64,000 nucleotides of DNA, taken from the NCBI GenBank assembly GCA_007844125.1, contig CM017567.1, positions 9,894,957 to 9,958,956 of the forward strand, written 5' to 3'. Each line of letters starts with the position of its first letter. Position 1 is the stretch's first letter. Positions 11,203-26,200 of the stretch are shown piece after piece. A program made the position numbers and the translations under genes. The notes beneath the pieces are model-generated. The model ran no database searches. It was not told the DNA's origin and saw nothing but the letters and a program-made list of their open reading frames with translations. Source of the DNA: Sinonovacula constricta (lineage: Eukaryota; Mollusca; Bivalvia; Cardiida; Solecurtidae).

Positions 11203-14200
11203 CTGGATAAAGAAAAAAGGTATATACTAGGATTTCTACACAATGGAGACAAATCACATTGAAGTAGCTTTGTTGAAGAAGCATCCTATTAATACGAGTC
11301 ATTTCTCAACAGCTGCTATATGGAGACACAATTTACTAAATCCAGGCCAATACTAGACATGTAACAATTGCCTATTTATTATCTGTCAAGACTGAATTCT
11401 TATTTAAAGAAACTTCTACAGCTTACTTTGCTCCATAATTGTGCAGTAGGATTGGGAAATGTATTTGGGTACTACGGCACACCGACATTTGATAGGTCAT
11501 ACAGTGCCGAAGGATTGGGAAACAACAAAAAATTCATTCATCAACTTTAATTGCCTTTGAATTTGCCGCCCATGTACATCACGTGAAGATGAATGTACAG
11601 ACATTCCAATAAGAATGTTAAATGAATATAAATTTAATTCATACATAAAAAAGTCAAACCATTTGACATATTAGGTGGAGCACAATTATGATAATTATTG
11701 TGACATATAGCTATTATTAGTGGAGTCAGACCCTGGACGAGTTTGTGAAATGAATGAAGCATACTACCAGTTAGCCAAAAGCCATCTGGACATTAATCTT
11801 TTGATCTGTAATGGTGAGGCAGTGAAGCAAAGTCAACAACTCTTCATCTGACAAACAAACAAGACAGACTACATAACGACAAGACACAGAAGGCCTACCC
11901 AGCAGGATATCCTCGAGAGCCCCATGGTAGACCTCGTCCTTGTTGAGCAGTTTCTTCTCCTTGATCTGTCGGTTCCTCTGCTTCAGCTCAGAAACCATGG
12001 CCTCCTGCAGGTAGCCAACAGATATATATGTATATAAATAGACAGCTTAATTGGTATTGAATATAATCCATTAGTCTTAATTGAATGTGAAACTGATTTT
12101 GCTGTCTGATCTAACAATTACTCTGCTTCAGCTCATGTGCATACACAAAAGGATTATTTATAAATTTGTAACTGACATAAATTGGATAAAGATTTTCACA
12201 CCTTACAGACATATTTATAAGTATCTAATTGAAGTGATGTCCAGCAAGTTGAAAAGGCAGAGGTGTGGTCTTCAGCAAGACTTTCTCGACCTCTTAAATG
12301 GTTAATTACACAGGAAGCAATTTAACTAGTGTTAATAGCTTCATGTTCATACAAAGATAACACACTTGTCAACTTGTAAGTATGAGCATTTGGCAAGCTT
12401 CATGTTCATACAAAGATAACACACTTATCAACTTGTATGAACCAATAGTTTGAAAAGGAGAGATGTTTTTGGTGTACTGTCCTTCAACTCATCAAGATAT
12501 AATCAACCACCAAGGCAATCAGTTTTGGAGGAATCCTTTAGACAAAATTATAATCAATAAATGACAGGACAAAGTGGCGACTATTTGCTCCCCACTATAC
12601 CTGGGGCATAATAAAAGTGTAAAGTGGTGGTTACATAACCCACCTGTGCCACCTTCTTTTCCTTCTTGTTATTGACCATGGGCATCTCATCTTGGCCATA
12701 TGCAGCCTGCTCCAGCTTTCTTCGGCGCTCATTGTCCAATATGGCTTGCTATGGGTGGACAGGGGAATGTTAAGTTTCATACACTTAATATTTAATTGGA
12801 ATTTACAGTTGTTTTAATGCCCAAGATTGCTAGCTCTTGTTGTAGATATTTTATAAAAGTAAGGACTTGCACAAAAGCTAAATGTGTTAAGGTAACAGTA
12901 AGTTAGGTTTTATTGATAACTTGAATGGTCATCTCTTAAATTGTAAAGAACGAAATTCTGTGATTAAAAAATCTTAAATCTAAAGCAGAGCAGCCTCATC
13001 ATAAGGCTTTTAGTTAAAAGTTTGTTGAGGTACAATTTTATTAAGAGTCAATTAATAAAGTATAATTTTGTTTGAACTTTACAAAAGAATAATTTTGACT
13101 GACTTTTTACAGGGAACATCATGGTCAATAAAAAATAAAAGCTACAAGAAATGTAAGTGGAAAAGACCTCTGCCCTCAAAGATAGTTTGACCAAAAATAC
13201 TACCTTGACCTGAAGAGTTGCACTTGCAAACATTAAATTTCTGTCAGTAAAATGGTAAAGTTTGATATGTGTGTATTTTAAATCATATGGAAGCAATGGC
13301 TGAGATGCAGAAGTGGGGTGAATGGCATTATGCACAGATGAACAAACAGTGCAACTGCTAAGTGCAACTCTTTGGGGACATAAATAATTCACAGAAGCAA
13401 TTTAATGCAGACATTTACACAAATAAATAAATAGTATTAAACAATATGTAAGGCAGAAAGAAGATTCACCAAAACTCTCTTACAAGTACATACCTTGAAT
13501 GCATTACAAAAGCGCACAAACTGAGCGAAGAATGTAGATGGTGACACAGATCGAGAACTCTCCCCGAAATATTCCACCACTCTCTTAAAGGAGTCCTGGA
13601 TGTAAAAATAAAAATAGAACAATATAAAGAAGATGTACCAGACTAAAGTTCTTTTGTTTTTTTTGTCTGGAACTTACCTCCAACAAACATAAAGCTTTTC
13701 TGTTTTGAAGAGACAATTCCCTAGCTTAGCTTTTGAACTAAGCAGTATAGGATTACATTATAGGCTATTATATTCTTAACTTACATCCGGTTGTTGTTTT
13801 TTGTTATCTCGATTTCAAGTTCATTGGTGTGTTCATTGACAATATTGACTTAGAGTTACAAATGATAAAAAGTTAATGAACAAATGCAGAACAACAGTAC
13901 CCATGACAAGGTTCCAAAGGCTCAAATCAAACCAGTAGTCCTACTGAAAACTTCAACTATTTCACCACTGCAAGTTTTGAAACCATTATAAGACTATATA
14001 TCTTGTAAGAAACTTCATGCTATCTTGACATTAAATATAAATAGCAAGGGATTTTCTCAACTGGTGAGAAACTTAAGTGAAGAATTCAAATTTATTTTGA
14101 CTTCATGAGAAAAGACAAAACAATGCGCCTATTGAAACTTTGATTTGGTGAGAGGCTGAGGCATTTCAAGTCAGCCACTCTTACTGCCCAGCCAGGGGCA

Positions 14201-17200
14201 CCCCTAACGCTTAACAGAAAACATACACAGGGCCTGTTGTGACTTCAAGATTAAACATATACAGGGCCTGTTGTGACTTCAAGAGAACACATACATAGGG
14301 CCTGTTGTGACTTCAAGCAACAACATCCAAACATACACACCTGTGCAGTTTTCACATCGCTGAGCAACTTGCGAAGCTTCTCTTCTGAGTTGCCAAGGAA
14401 ATCTTTCAGAATCAATGGCTGGTCACGTGAACCTTTACGGAGATCGTATTCTCGTTTTGTCTGCTCCATTCCCTTCTCCAACTCATGGATGTCTGTGGTA
14501 ATGTTCTCAATCGAAACTGTAGACAAGAAATAAGAGTTGTATAAATGGTTACTTTAAAACAAAATTCTATAAAATTTATAATTAAGCAAGATAGCCTATT
14601 CTTTGTTTATTGTGACATTTTTCAATCCTTTAAAAATGTTGACAGACTATTTACATTATTAAGTATGTCTCAAATGTCTCTTCCCATTTAACTATGCGGA
14701 GATTCAACTAAATTTTGTTTTATTTTATATATATTATTGACACAAACACTCTCTCAATTTTGCATACCTATTTTTACCCTCTTCAATGAAGCATTTTTTT
14801 TAACAGTACTGTATTCCCCAATCACAGATACACACACATTTCAACATATAAAGCTGTCTTAAGTAAAAGTGAAACAGGCACAAATACACATGCACACACT
14901 AACACAGAAATGTCCATACAGATGTCTGCCTACCTAGAGCTGCCTTTTCTATGAAGCGTAGTTCTGCCTCAAAGTTGACAAGGTCAGGGAACTTTGTCTG
15001 TACTGTATCCACCAGGAAGTGCATCAAGGTCAACTTCTTATCAGCTGTCTTGGTGTCCATTAGCTGATTGTTCATGCAAACAAAACATACTAATGCATAG
15101 ACTGATATCATGCATCCATAAACTTGTATGGAGAATTGCAGTTACATTTGTACAAACTTATACAAAGCAAATAAATATAACTGATTTAATTGTAAAAATA
15201 TGACATAAATACATGCAATGTTTACACCTATTACCCTCAAATCAGGACCCTTAATACTGAGCCTTTGTAACAGTATATAGGATGGAGGATGTTAAATAAG
15301 TTTCTTTTGTGGTTGTTTTTGTATGGGTTCAAACTATATACCTCCCATACCTGAAGCTAATTTTAATAAAGCCATATATGGATGATGGTCATGCCCTTGG
15401 TGACCATGTTTTTTGATGGATCAAAATTCTTTTGACAATCTTAACAGGCCCGAGAAGGAACATGTATACCAAATATCTTGGCTCTAGCTTTTGTAGTTTC
15501 TGACAAGAAGATTTTCTAAGTTTTCCTACATTAGGAAAATGGCCACGCCCCTTGCGGTCATGTTAGGCCTTAATACTGAGCCTTTTTGACATCCCTGGTG
15601 ACCACATTTTTTTATGGATCAACATTATTTAAAAAAAATCATTCCCTTGCCTGCTTAAGCTTCTGCGAAGGTTTGGCTGAATTTGGTCCAGCTGAATCTA
15701 AGGAGATGTCATTTGAAAATGCTGACGGAGGTGTGATGCATAAGCTCAGGTAAGCTAACAAAAACTGAGGAGTTACAAGATACAGACCTACTTCTCGGCC
15801 ATTGTTTTGCGAAAGATATACACTGGAACTCCTGCACAGTGTGGTTTTGTTATAAAGCTTACTCCATTAAATTTGCTGTAATTCCATGGCTCCCAAAATG
15901 TTCAAATAGTTCAAGAAATGTTTAAATAATAATTTTCTTTACAACATTTGTGAACTCAGGTTGTGTACCACACAGATTAATATTATGCCTAAGCAAGCAA
16001 TGACAGCTAATGTCATTTGCACAATATAGTTTACATTGAGCTCACCATGTCAAGACTCTGAAGCTTGAAGCCATACGCTGGACCTCTCTTCGAACTATTC
16101 ATGTAGTTACCAAATGCCAACACAATCTGTAATACAAGCATGTTGCAGATATAAATAGATATTTAGAAAGATTTAAAATGATAAACAATATTTTCAACAG
16201 TTAATCAAGGTATTCACTCTGACAAACATTTGAAGAAAAACACCAAATATGTAATGTTTACCCTATATAAACTTAATGTAACAAAAGGAAAACTAACAAT
16301 GTTTAATCTCTATTTCTGAAACTTAATCCGACAAAGACAAGAAGAAAAAAAGGAAAGTAGAAATATGAAATATAAATGAAGAGTCTGATGAATATAATAG
16401 AATAATTAGATTGTTCTATCTTTTAATTGTGTTTGTTTTTTCATTAAAAAAATTATTCAATAAAGTTTAGATTCTTTTTTAACAACTTACCTCCAACAAC
16501 TTTCGAACTTTTGGAGAATTGCGTAATGACATAGATGCTGCTATGCAGGCATTGATTTGCTGAAAAAGTAACAAAACGTTAGTTAGGCCATTAAATCCTA
16601 CAAACTTAACAAAGATATTCAGATAACCTTTTACATGCTTCTTAACAAAGAAATATTGTATAAGGAAAACATTTTTTATTACTAAGTAGGTATTGTTTCT
16701 GAATATGTATCTATTAAATCTTCCAATTCATTGACTAAAAAAAAATAGTAACAATTAATGTGATACAAATATACAAAATTGAAATAGTAAATACAGATTT
16801 GACTTGTTAAAAAATCTTAACCTGAATGATGTTTCAGGAGTATTTTTGCCGTTATAATCAGCTCTTTGTCATACTTTAAAGTTGTGGATTATATGGCAAT
16901 TTAGATGAAGGCCAATTAGATGTAGGTGACATTTGATGGGTATGAAACAAAGGGTCCCACTTACGGGTTGTAGGTGGTGGATGTCATCATGGAAATTGGC
17001 AATGAAGTTCATCACAGTAAGCCTCTGGGCCAGACGATCTGTCTTACATAGCTGCAAGACAATATTTATAGAAATTGTGTAAATGAACAAAAAGAAATTA
17101 ACGAGGATAAAATAAGAAATCTTATAAAAAATAAAATCACCATGGCATCTAAAACTAAATGGCCATGATAATAAGAAGTTAATTTAAAAAAAAAAATCAA

Positions 17201-20200
17201 TTAATTTTTAAAGAAACCTTAACTTCTTTTTTATTTTTAGGAAGCAAATGGTAAGTTCTCATAAGTGCTAACATTGAATTATGTAACTAATTAGCCAAAA
17301 TATAAACTCAATGTCAAAATAATGGTCTAAGAATTGTTGAAAACAACTTATTTTGAAACACAGCTGAAAAACTATTAGATTTTGAATATATACTTACTAA
17401 AACTATCCAACTCTTAACTTGCTAATAATGAATTGCCCACGTTAATGCAAATAGGTTAGGTCCAGATTAGCCAACTGGCGGCTTTATGATCAAAATCTGC
17501 ACTTTGCTGCTGTGTCAATGTGGCAAAATGTTCTCTAACTATTGCATATACAATGTATTTATTTTTAAATAACTACATCTAAGTCTAGCTTATTAAGCAA
17601 TGTAGCATGTTAAGGGATAAAACAATAAAGAACATGACCACACCCATACCTGCATCACAAACTTATCTTCATCTGCCAGGGCATCAATGGGCCTCCTGTC
17701 CTTCTCATACTGTCTGAACAACTTCAGCTGAAAAGCCATGGTAAATAACATATTTAATGACTTCATTCTTATATGACCATTTACTAGTACCTTCATTGTC
17801 ATCAATGCTTCCAACTCAATGAGGCTAAACAGAAGTATCCAAATGTTTAAAAACCATAAGCCCTGAATGGCTACCTCAACATTTTTTATCAAAAATTCAA
17901 ATCTGACCAGATGCTTGAAGTCTCAAGCAGGCTTAATAGATAGAAACTTGAGTAGCTACAAATACTGATAGACAATAGATTTAAAGGGTCTCTTTACTTT
18001 AAGTAGAATCTTTTCACTGAGAAGTCTAATCAATTCAAGATCAATTATCAGAATAGAACAAATATTTCACTGGATGTGTTTAGTGGTTAAGAAATGTAAC
18101 TCTTGCAATCATTATCAATCTAATATATTGTAGTTGTCTCCCTTACATTAAAATGCCATGGAAAAATAGACCGATCACTTGTTTTATTTTGTTAACACAT
18201 AATTTGAGTACTGCTTTTTGACTGCAACAAACACAGCTAACATGACTTAGAAATTCACCTTCATAAAGTTCTGGCATCTACCTATCTACAGTGTGTGATA
18301 TGCAACACGTTTACACCTTCTTTTACCAGTGATGCATAACAAATAAGAAACCATTAGTAGAAGGGGATACACTGTTGGAGACTAAGACTATATAAAATAT
18401 ATACCAGTACTTTTTACAGGTGTTAACTCATATTTTACAAAAACAATTATAATTAAACTTTCTGGATACATTGGTATAATAAGTTTTAAGTAGCCTGAAC
18501 ATTTTGGTTAAGCCTCCTCAAGAACTTGGGGGAAAAGACTTTAAGTCAGTATGGTATCATAGCAATAGACTTACATTCCCCTGCAGATAGGGGCACATAT
18601 ATACAGCAGTAAAGGGTGAACATTTATAACAGCAGTATACAGACTGTTTAAGAACATAAAACATAATAATTGCACTGCTCTGTGAGCTTGAGCTCCAGAG
18701 AGGCCATGAATTTATTTCATATTAACTATAACTGGTGTATCTGGTTCTACCCCAGGATGTGACTTTTGTATTTTTTTTCTTATATACTTTGAGCTGTTCG
18801 ACCAAAGATTAATCTGTCTTTAACATAGTTTTTGTATTGACTTTTGTTATGTCCAGCCACACCTGGTGCTTGATCATCAGCAATGTAATAAAGCCTGTAT
18901 GCCACAGTTGAATATAGTTATACACATATTTCTACACGTAAGGAGGTTACAAAGCCCTTGCTGACGTTGCAAAAATATATGTCCTAAGCTAAAATGAGAA
19001 AATAAAGAAAATATGGCTACATACTTCCTGTTCAGTAGGTAGGACAGTCTGCAAGATGTCAACAATATCCACCGACAGTACCTTCAGGTCCACGCTGTTG
19101 ACAGAGAAACAAAATAAATGACACATAGTTCAACTGTTTAACACTACATGCTGGAAACACTCTCTACCATATCTCTATAAAACATACCACACTGAATGGT
19201 GTTTCCTAAAATAAAAGGGTTCAATAATGAGTCAACCACACGCATAAAAAGAAATCAATCATTTTGTGTTTAGCTACAGATCTGTCGAAGAACATCTGCA
19301 AATAATACAGTCTATGCTGAATGAATAATACTCAAAATGGAAGTTATCAATGTCTACACACTATTTCTACAACAACTGAACTCATGACAAGGGATAAAGC
19401 CAAAACTAACTTCCAACATGATCCAACAAATCAAAGCCCTTAAGCTTTGTAAACCGAGTGAAAAAAAAAAATCTGTTGAAACGTTGAAAAGAGGAATAAC
19501 TGTTCCTACTTTAAGAGTTATCTGCCCGACCAAAAAATATGGTCCTCTCATATAGTTCGTAAAGTGAACAAGTAAGTTTGAAGTAAATATGTTAATGAAT
19601 GTCAAGAGCTGGATCTAAAAATAAACGAGATACATTGTAAGCCTATCTTCAATTTAAAGACTTATTCAAGATGCTGGATGGTTTCTTTACACACACAAAA
19701 AAGTTCAGAACAAACTTACTTGGCAATAGCTCTAGATATTTCATCATTGGTAAGTTCTATCTTCCTTCTTGTGATAGCTGGAAAATTAAAATTAAGGTAG
19801 GTCAACCTTCGATTCTACATACTTTTCCACAAAAACACAACTTAACTTCTTACCCATCCAAAATTTGGGTACTATGCATAATGAGCATTGTTGTTTGTTT
19901 TTGTTGTTGTTGTTTTTTTTGTTGTTTTTAAATTTTGTTACACATATATGTATCTCTTTATAAATTTTCAAATATAAGAAAAATGAGTCTATTGTTATAT
20001 TAGCAAGATAGATTATTTATATCATAAAAGGTAAAAAAGTAAAAGAAAACACCAACCTGAACAATAAAACTAAACAACTTTTTTTTTCTTTTTTTTTTTT
20101 ATGCTATTCTTCCTGTCTATAAAGATATATGACCACAAAAAATCACCACTATCAACACCATTGAAAATCATCATAGAAACAAGCAATACTTTTCTACTAT

Positions 20201-23200
20201 TTTATCCCTAAATGTTTCAATTCAAAAAAGTTTCCTCCAAATTATATATAAACAATCAACCATAAAAACAGGCAACCCTCTTCAGCCCTCTGTTGTTCCT
20301 TACCTATATTTCTCAGCCTGTTGGATTCAAGAAGGGTAACTGCCTCTGGCTTCTTCCTCTTCAGTGTCTTTGGAGTGCTGTCCCCTCCCTTCAGTCCCCC
20401 AATCAAGCCCAGCTTGAAAGTCTCCTCAAACTCATTGAAATTTATCACCTGTAAATAAATAAAAATATTTAGTAATTGAACATGGTTATATATGGATTGA
20501 GAAAATAAAAATAAGTCGCCAGTCAGTGAGTCACTTTTGAGCCTGTAAGTAATTCTAAACACATGCATACTTAAACCTGGCTTTCTTGTATTTTTATCAT
20601 TTATATAAAATTGCATGTATTGTTTTAGAAAAGAAACATGCCCAAGCATAAAAATATAAAAATAATTTTTATTTGATCTCTTGCTGTCATACAAGCAAAG
20701 ACATTTAATTTTTTATTTCTTAAAATCGTATGACATGTGAAAATATAATTTGATTGTTTCAAATGTGACAGTAAATAATATACATATGGGGAATCACTCA
20801 TTTTGGACTGTTAACACACAGTATGACCACTGTCACATACAGCATTCAGGCGGTAATTATCCCCTTAAGCTAACTCATTGCTGTCATTATCACACCATCA
20901 TGGTCATACTAGCGGCATCCTGCTGCAAGTGGTTGATGGAAAGCTCATATAAGTGTCTTGGTGGAATCACTTGCACACAGCAGGTCAGCTGACAAACCTA
21001 AACCAATCAAAACGTTTTGCCCTGACTTGACTGAAACTCACACAGTGAGGGTCTATGAAGCAACAAGTTGTGGCTCTAACTCAATAAACATTAGCAGGGT
21101 CGTAACATCAACTAAGACAATCACTTACGATCAAAAACCTTACGTATATAAAAAGGTACAATATTAAAAGTGGATACAGGATAATACAAAAACACAATGA
21201 CTTACAGAATACAGTCGTTCATCGTCGAGCTCTGCAAACACAGTACCCTTAACCTGCTGGGGCTTCATGGGCGTCCAGTTCAGTACAGGCAGTCTGTACT
21301 TCGTTTGTATCTTCTTTTTGATTGTCATCGCTAGAAATAAGTAAAATTTGTAATATTAACAAATTTTGGAAATGAAAGAAATGAATTAGTTATCTCTGTT
21401 CTGGGTAGGCACTTTTTACATATGTTGTATATTTATTCCTATGTTTGTTTGCTTTATCAAAATGACAATATACTTACAACTTATTCCTATCTCACTGTGC
21501 AAGTATGGAATGTTTTCACCATCTTTTTTCAAAAAGAGAATATCATTCAACATAATGGTCTACTATTCCCCACATAAACATGTACTAGTCAAAATACTTA
21601 ATAATATGACTAATTTTCTAATGTACAATTGTACAAATACAATACCATTGGAATAATTTACCATTGTAGGAAAAGACAGCAAAAGAAGTACTTAAACCTA
21701 CATAATGGTGAACATATATGGTTAAATAAAACTTTGAAGAAAAAAAAGATATATACATTTTTATCTATCTGGAAAGACTTTGTGTTTGCAGACTATTGTT
21801 CTAGCACAGCAAAATGATTCAAACTTAACGATGTAAGCAAGATTAATACCAGGAATGATTGTGAATAGTGGAATGTACCATTCTGATTGCCATACATACC
21901 TGCTGTGTTCTGGTTCATGCTCCCTGGTGGTGGGGGTGGTGGAGGTGGCCCCATGCCCCCTGGTCCCGGGGGTGGTGGGGGAGGGGGAGGAGGAGGGGGA
22001 GGGGCAACCACTGGAGGAGGTGGTGGAGAAGGTATAGAAACACTTGAGGCTCCTATAGGGCCAGCAGCACCAGCACCAGATCCTGTAAATCAGTGAGATA
22101 ATCATAAGACACAAACAGCACATGTTAGGATAAAAAACTTCTGTAATTACTTTTGACATCAATAAAATCACCTTGGGTGACAAACACAAATATTTCAAGT
22201 TCGATCCAATTAAGGGATGAACATTCCTCAATTGTGTGACTTAATTTTATACTAGTAATCAGTCATTCTTAGCCTTATTCTATCTGTTGTGGTTTAAATA
22301 TTTATGTTAGCATCTTTAGTATATAAAATTATTAATTTTGTTCTACTGGCTCAGCACGCACAGATGTAATGGTTATATAAAACAGTTATCCATAATACCC
22401 ATAATAGTAAAATTTCATCATTTTTCTTCCACTGTGAATAAATTTGTCTAAACATGATCATCTCAAAACAGAATTGGACTGAAACATAACCTCATTATTA
22501 GGATCATTGTTTTTTTGAAAGACATCGCCACGACCAATCATGGTCATTGAAGAGATGTACAGCTATTTTGGTGGAGGAAGACCCCAGACAAATGTCTGGG
22601 TGAACTATCGGTGCACCTCAGGTCTACTGGAGGACCTTCCTACATTGACTCCTTCACCAGACTGGGACTTGAACCCAGGCAGTGAGAGGCTAAGTAGTCA
22701 GTAGTAACAAATCTTTGAACAATAACAGTCTAAACATGGCTACTTCACTGTAGGATCTGATTGGGGATTGGACTGAACTGTAACCACATGATCAGGATCT
22801 CTAAATGTACATCTCCTACCTCCTGAACCAATGTTTTTCTTCAAGTTCTCCAACTCCTGTAGTTTCAAGTCCAGTATAGACAGGTGTTGTTTAGACTCAG
22901 CATCCTTCTCATTGATAGCGTCTCGCAATGCTGCATTCTCAGCCTCATTATTCTTTATTACCTCCTGGAAGACAGTTAAACTGAGGTCAATATTGATATT
23001 AATTAATTAGAAAGATGCTTATTATCTCATTCAGTTTTAATAGCCTGAAAAACAAGAGATTTTTTTTTAAATTTTGAGAGAGCCAAAATTTTAAGCATTG
23101 GGCTATTTGTTGGTGGCTCCTTCCTTCAAGTGTTATGTTGACAGTTTTAATTCAACTAAAGCACAAGTGTGCACAAACTGTATCACAAGTAAAACACACA

Positions 23201-26200
23201 TGCTCATTTGTGTAGAAGTAGTTACCCATTTACCACATACTTAACATATCAGATTAGGAAGAAATTAAAAAACAACAACACATGAATTCCAATCATTTTT
23301 CTCTGCTGGCTGTTCTATATATCATTCTAGAAAGAAAAAAATATGTAGTGTACAAGAATTTAAAAAAAGTTTAGAACTTGGCTAGCAAGTAATGCAGAAT
23401 TCATGTCAACAACAATACACAGCTTTGTCAGAAAGAGATTGTACTATATGTATATTGACAGTGGATATAAACATGTTATTAACCTCAATTAAAGGTTAGT
23501 ACCATCTCTGTGAATATTATTTATCTACAATCACCATTAAATTGTAAATTTATTAAAATTTTCTTAAAAACTACTAATGTTGCAGGAATATTTATGTATA
23601 ACTGAAGTCATACTTCTAATAAGCTGTTTTCTTTTTAAAAAGCAACACAAAACAGTGGACAAAGTCACAAACCTTGAGCTCATCAATTTCTGTGTTGGCG
23701 TCTGAGAGTTGTTTTTCCAACTCCACAGTTTTTATCATTGTTTCTTCTTCTAACTCAAGTAGTTTCTCAGACACCTAAGAATCAAGAAGAAAATGCTATG
23801 TAAAAAATATTAAAAATTTAATTTAGAACAACACAGTCTCAAATATTCTCATTATAATAGTTATGAAAATTTTTAACAATTCTATAAAGTGTTATTTTAA
23901 AGCTTTGAGTTTAGAAAAAAATACTGCTTGTCAAGAAAATGTGATCATTTTATAAAGATGAATGATTTAATTAAAAGTTTAACTTAAGTGATTTATGTAT
24001 AGATTGCATTTAAGCCAGATATTTAATTATTCATTTTTTTTCATGATAAACTTTATAAGTTTTGACTAAAAATCAAAATAAGAACACAAGGCTGATAAAG
24101 CCAGGCTGCCCATTTAAGTTAAAGAAAATACAGACAAAATAATCAAAAACAGATGTTGACAGTAGGAATACAATTAGCAGCTATTAAAAAAAGCATTGTT
24201 AAAATCTTAAGCTAATTGCTTAACAAAAAACACTCATCAATTTCAGGATCCTGTGATTGGCTTGAATCTTTTCTCACCAGTAAGAATATTTGCAATTTAT
24301 TTATGATTGATATTTAGCTATGCTTAATTACATTACCTGTGAGAGTTCATCCTCTAGCTCGGCAACCTTCTCCAGGGCCTCTGTCTTCGTCTCCGAGTCT
24401 TCAAGCAGCGTTGCCACATCTATCACGTTGTCCAGGTAGGCATGTACCTGCACCGACAGTCTGTCACTCTCAGTGTGGCTTAACTTCTACACAAGAGAAA
24501 TGAAAACGATAATGATGATTAGCTAGTCAAATAAGGATCAGCATGCCCACTCAGATAAGTTTTTGTGAACCTTCTGTGCTTAAAAAAGCTTGACTTTGAT
24601 GTTTTGTAAGAAAATTGGAAGTAAAATGTGTTAATTTTTCAAAAAAACAATTGTTTTGTTTATTTATTTGATCCTTAAAAATGTCTCAGAGGGTAAAATG
24701 TTAGAATAATTATATGTTTTGCAAACATGGTAAAGGTTTAAACTGTTTCTGCAAGGAAATTCAACAATAAATATGTGTTTGATATTAACTGTATACCAAT
24801 GAAAGTTTAATGCAATAAACTATTGAAATGCACAATCTTCCCTGACAACTAAGTTGACTTACTTAAATTATTCTAGTGTTCTGCAATATGAAAAAAAAAA
24901 AAGCAAATGAAACCAGGTCAAAGCAATCTAAAAGGACTTACTTCAAGGTATTGGTCGAGGCCAATTATTGAAAACTCATGCTGGAGATGGACACGAAAGT
25001 TCATATTCTCCACAGAGTGTACCACAATGTTGATGAACTGCATGCATGCCACCTGCAATACATAGAATACTAATTAGTGAGGTCTACATATGTAAAATGG
25101 GACAGAATAGATGAAATAAAGAACTTGTTCTTTAGACCATTATTTAGAGGAAAAGGTGTTAAAAGTGTGTATTTCCATCATACTATTAATGTTAACTATT
25201 TGTATATAAATATATAAATACTATAAATAGTGTTATTTTTCTGTCAATACCATATTAAGTAAAACTTAATAGCAAATTGGTTTCATTAGTACTTCTAATT
25301 CAAAAATGCCTTTTAAACATTTTTTTATTTGATATTTAAATGTTTAAACCCCTCAGGATTCAATAAAAAAAAATACCATAAAGTCTATGTGAAATTCCTC
25401 ATAGTTCTTGAAATAGTCCATCAGTGTTTCAAATCTATGTCGCTCTGCGCAAACCTGGAATAAATACAAAACAAAACTTGACAATTTAATACTAACCCAT
25501 TTTTTTAGATCAACGTTCTAGAGTTGAAAAGGTATTAGATAAAAGGTTTTTATATTAATGAAATCTTTACTCATTTAAAAGAGCTTTAGTTCCAAGAAAA
25601 GTTTCAGATTGGTCAAAACTGGAAAAGATACAAGGGGAAAGGGAATACTGTTAAATAATCAATTCAAGAATTTCAATAAATAAAACAAAGAATACCATGA
25701 TAAAATAAAATAAAATTTAAAGGAAAGTTTGGTAGCAGATAAATGTTTACAAGTTAGAAGGATAATCACTATAAATGGATGACAGCCTACCTCTTTGAAG
25801 TTGTCGAAAGCTGAGAGAATAATTTCATGACCTCCACTGACCAAACAGACAGCGGCCAGTAGCTCAAGTACCAAGGCTTTGGTCCTGAAATAGACAGAAT
25901 GACAGAATAAACTAGAGTGGGGACTCTTCCAGCATGTTACTTACCTTAACCAGGACTACAGATCCCCTACATTTCATGGACTATTATACCCAACAATTCT
26001 CAACCAAACCCTATATTGTGGAAACTTCTTAAAATGTCAAAGTACGCTAATACAACAATACAGTGTTTTCAGAATAATGAACAAAACTGGCTGCTTCTCT
26101 CTGTTTAATATTATGTCCAGGTTTTGGTTGTTATAAATACATTCTTTGCAGATTCTATTTTTTCCAAAAGGTCAAAATCATTGAAATACATTGCATTCTT

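Noticed and set aside
11430..11515. Small structured RNA suggested by GTACTACGGCAC and GTGCCGAAG
   Set aside because: Only a short imperfect stem plus a 12-bp direct repeat; no RNA family could be recognised.
13048..13392. 114-codon minus-strand open frame
   Set aside because: Lies inside an FMNL intron, composition unlike a folded protein, no splice context.
14135..14215. Additional SINE copy (GAGAGGCTGAGGC ... GTCAGCCACTC)
   Set aside because: Similarity to the SINE head is limited to a few short words; no B box or tail.
20242..20694. 150-codon single-exon gene
   Set aside because: It is FMNL exon 20304-20448 with intron read on both sides.
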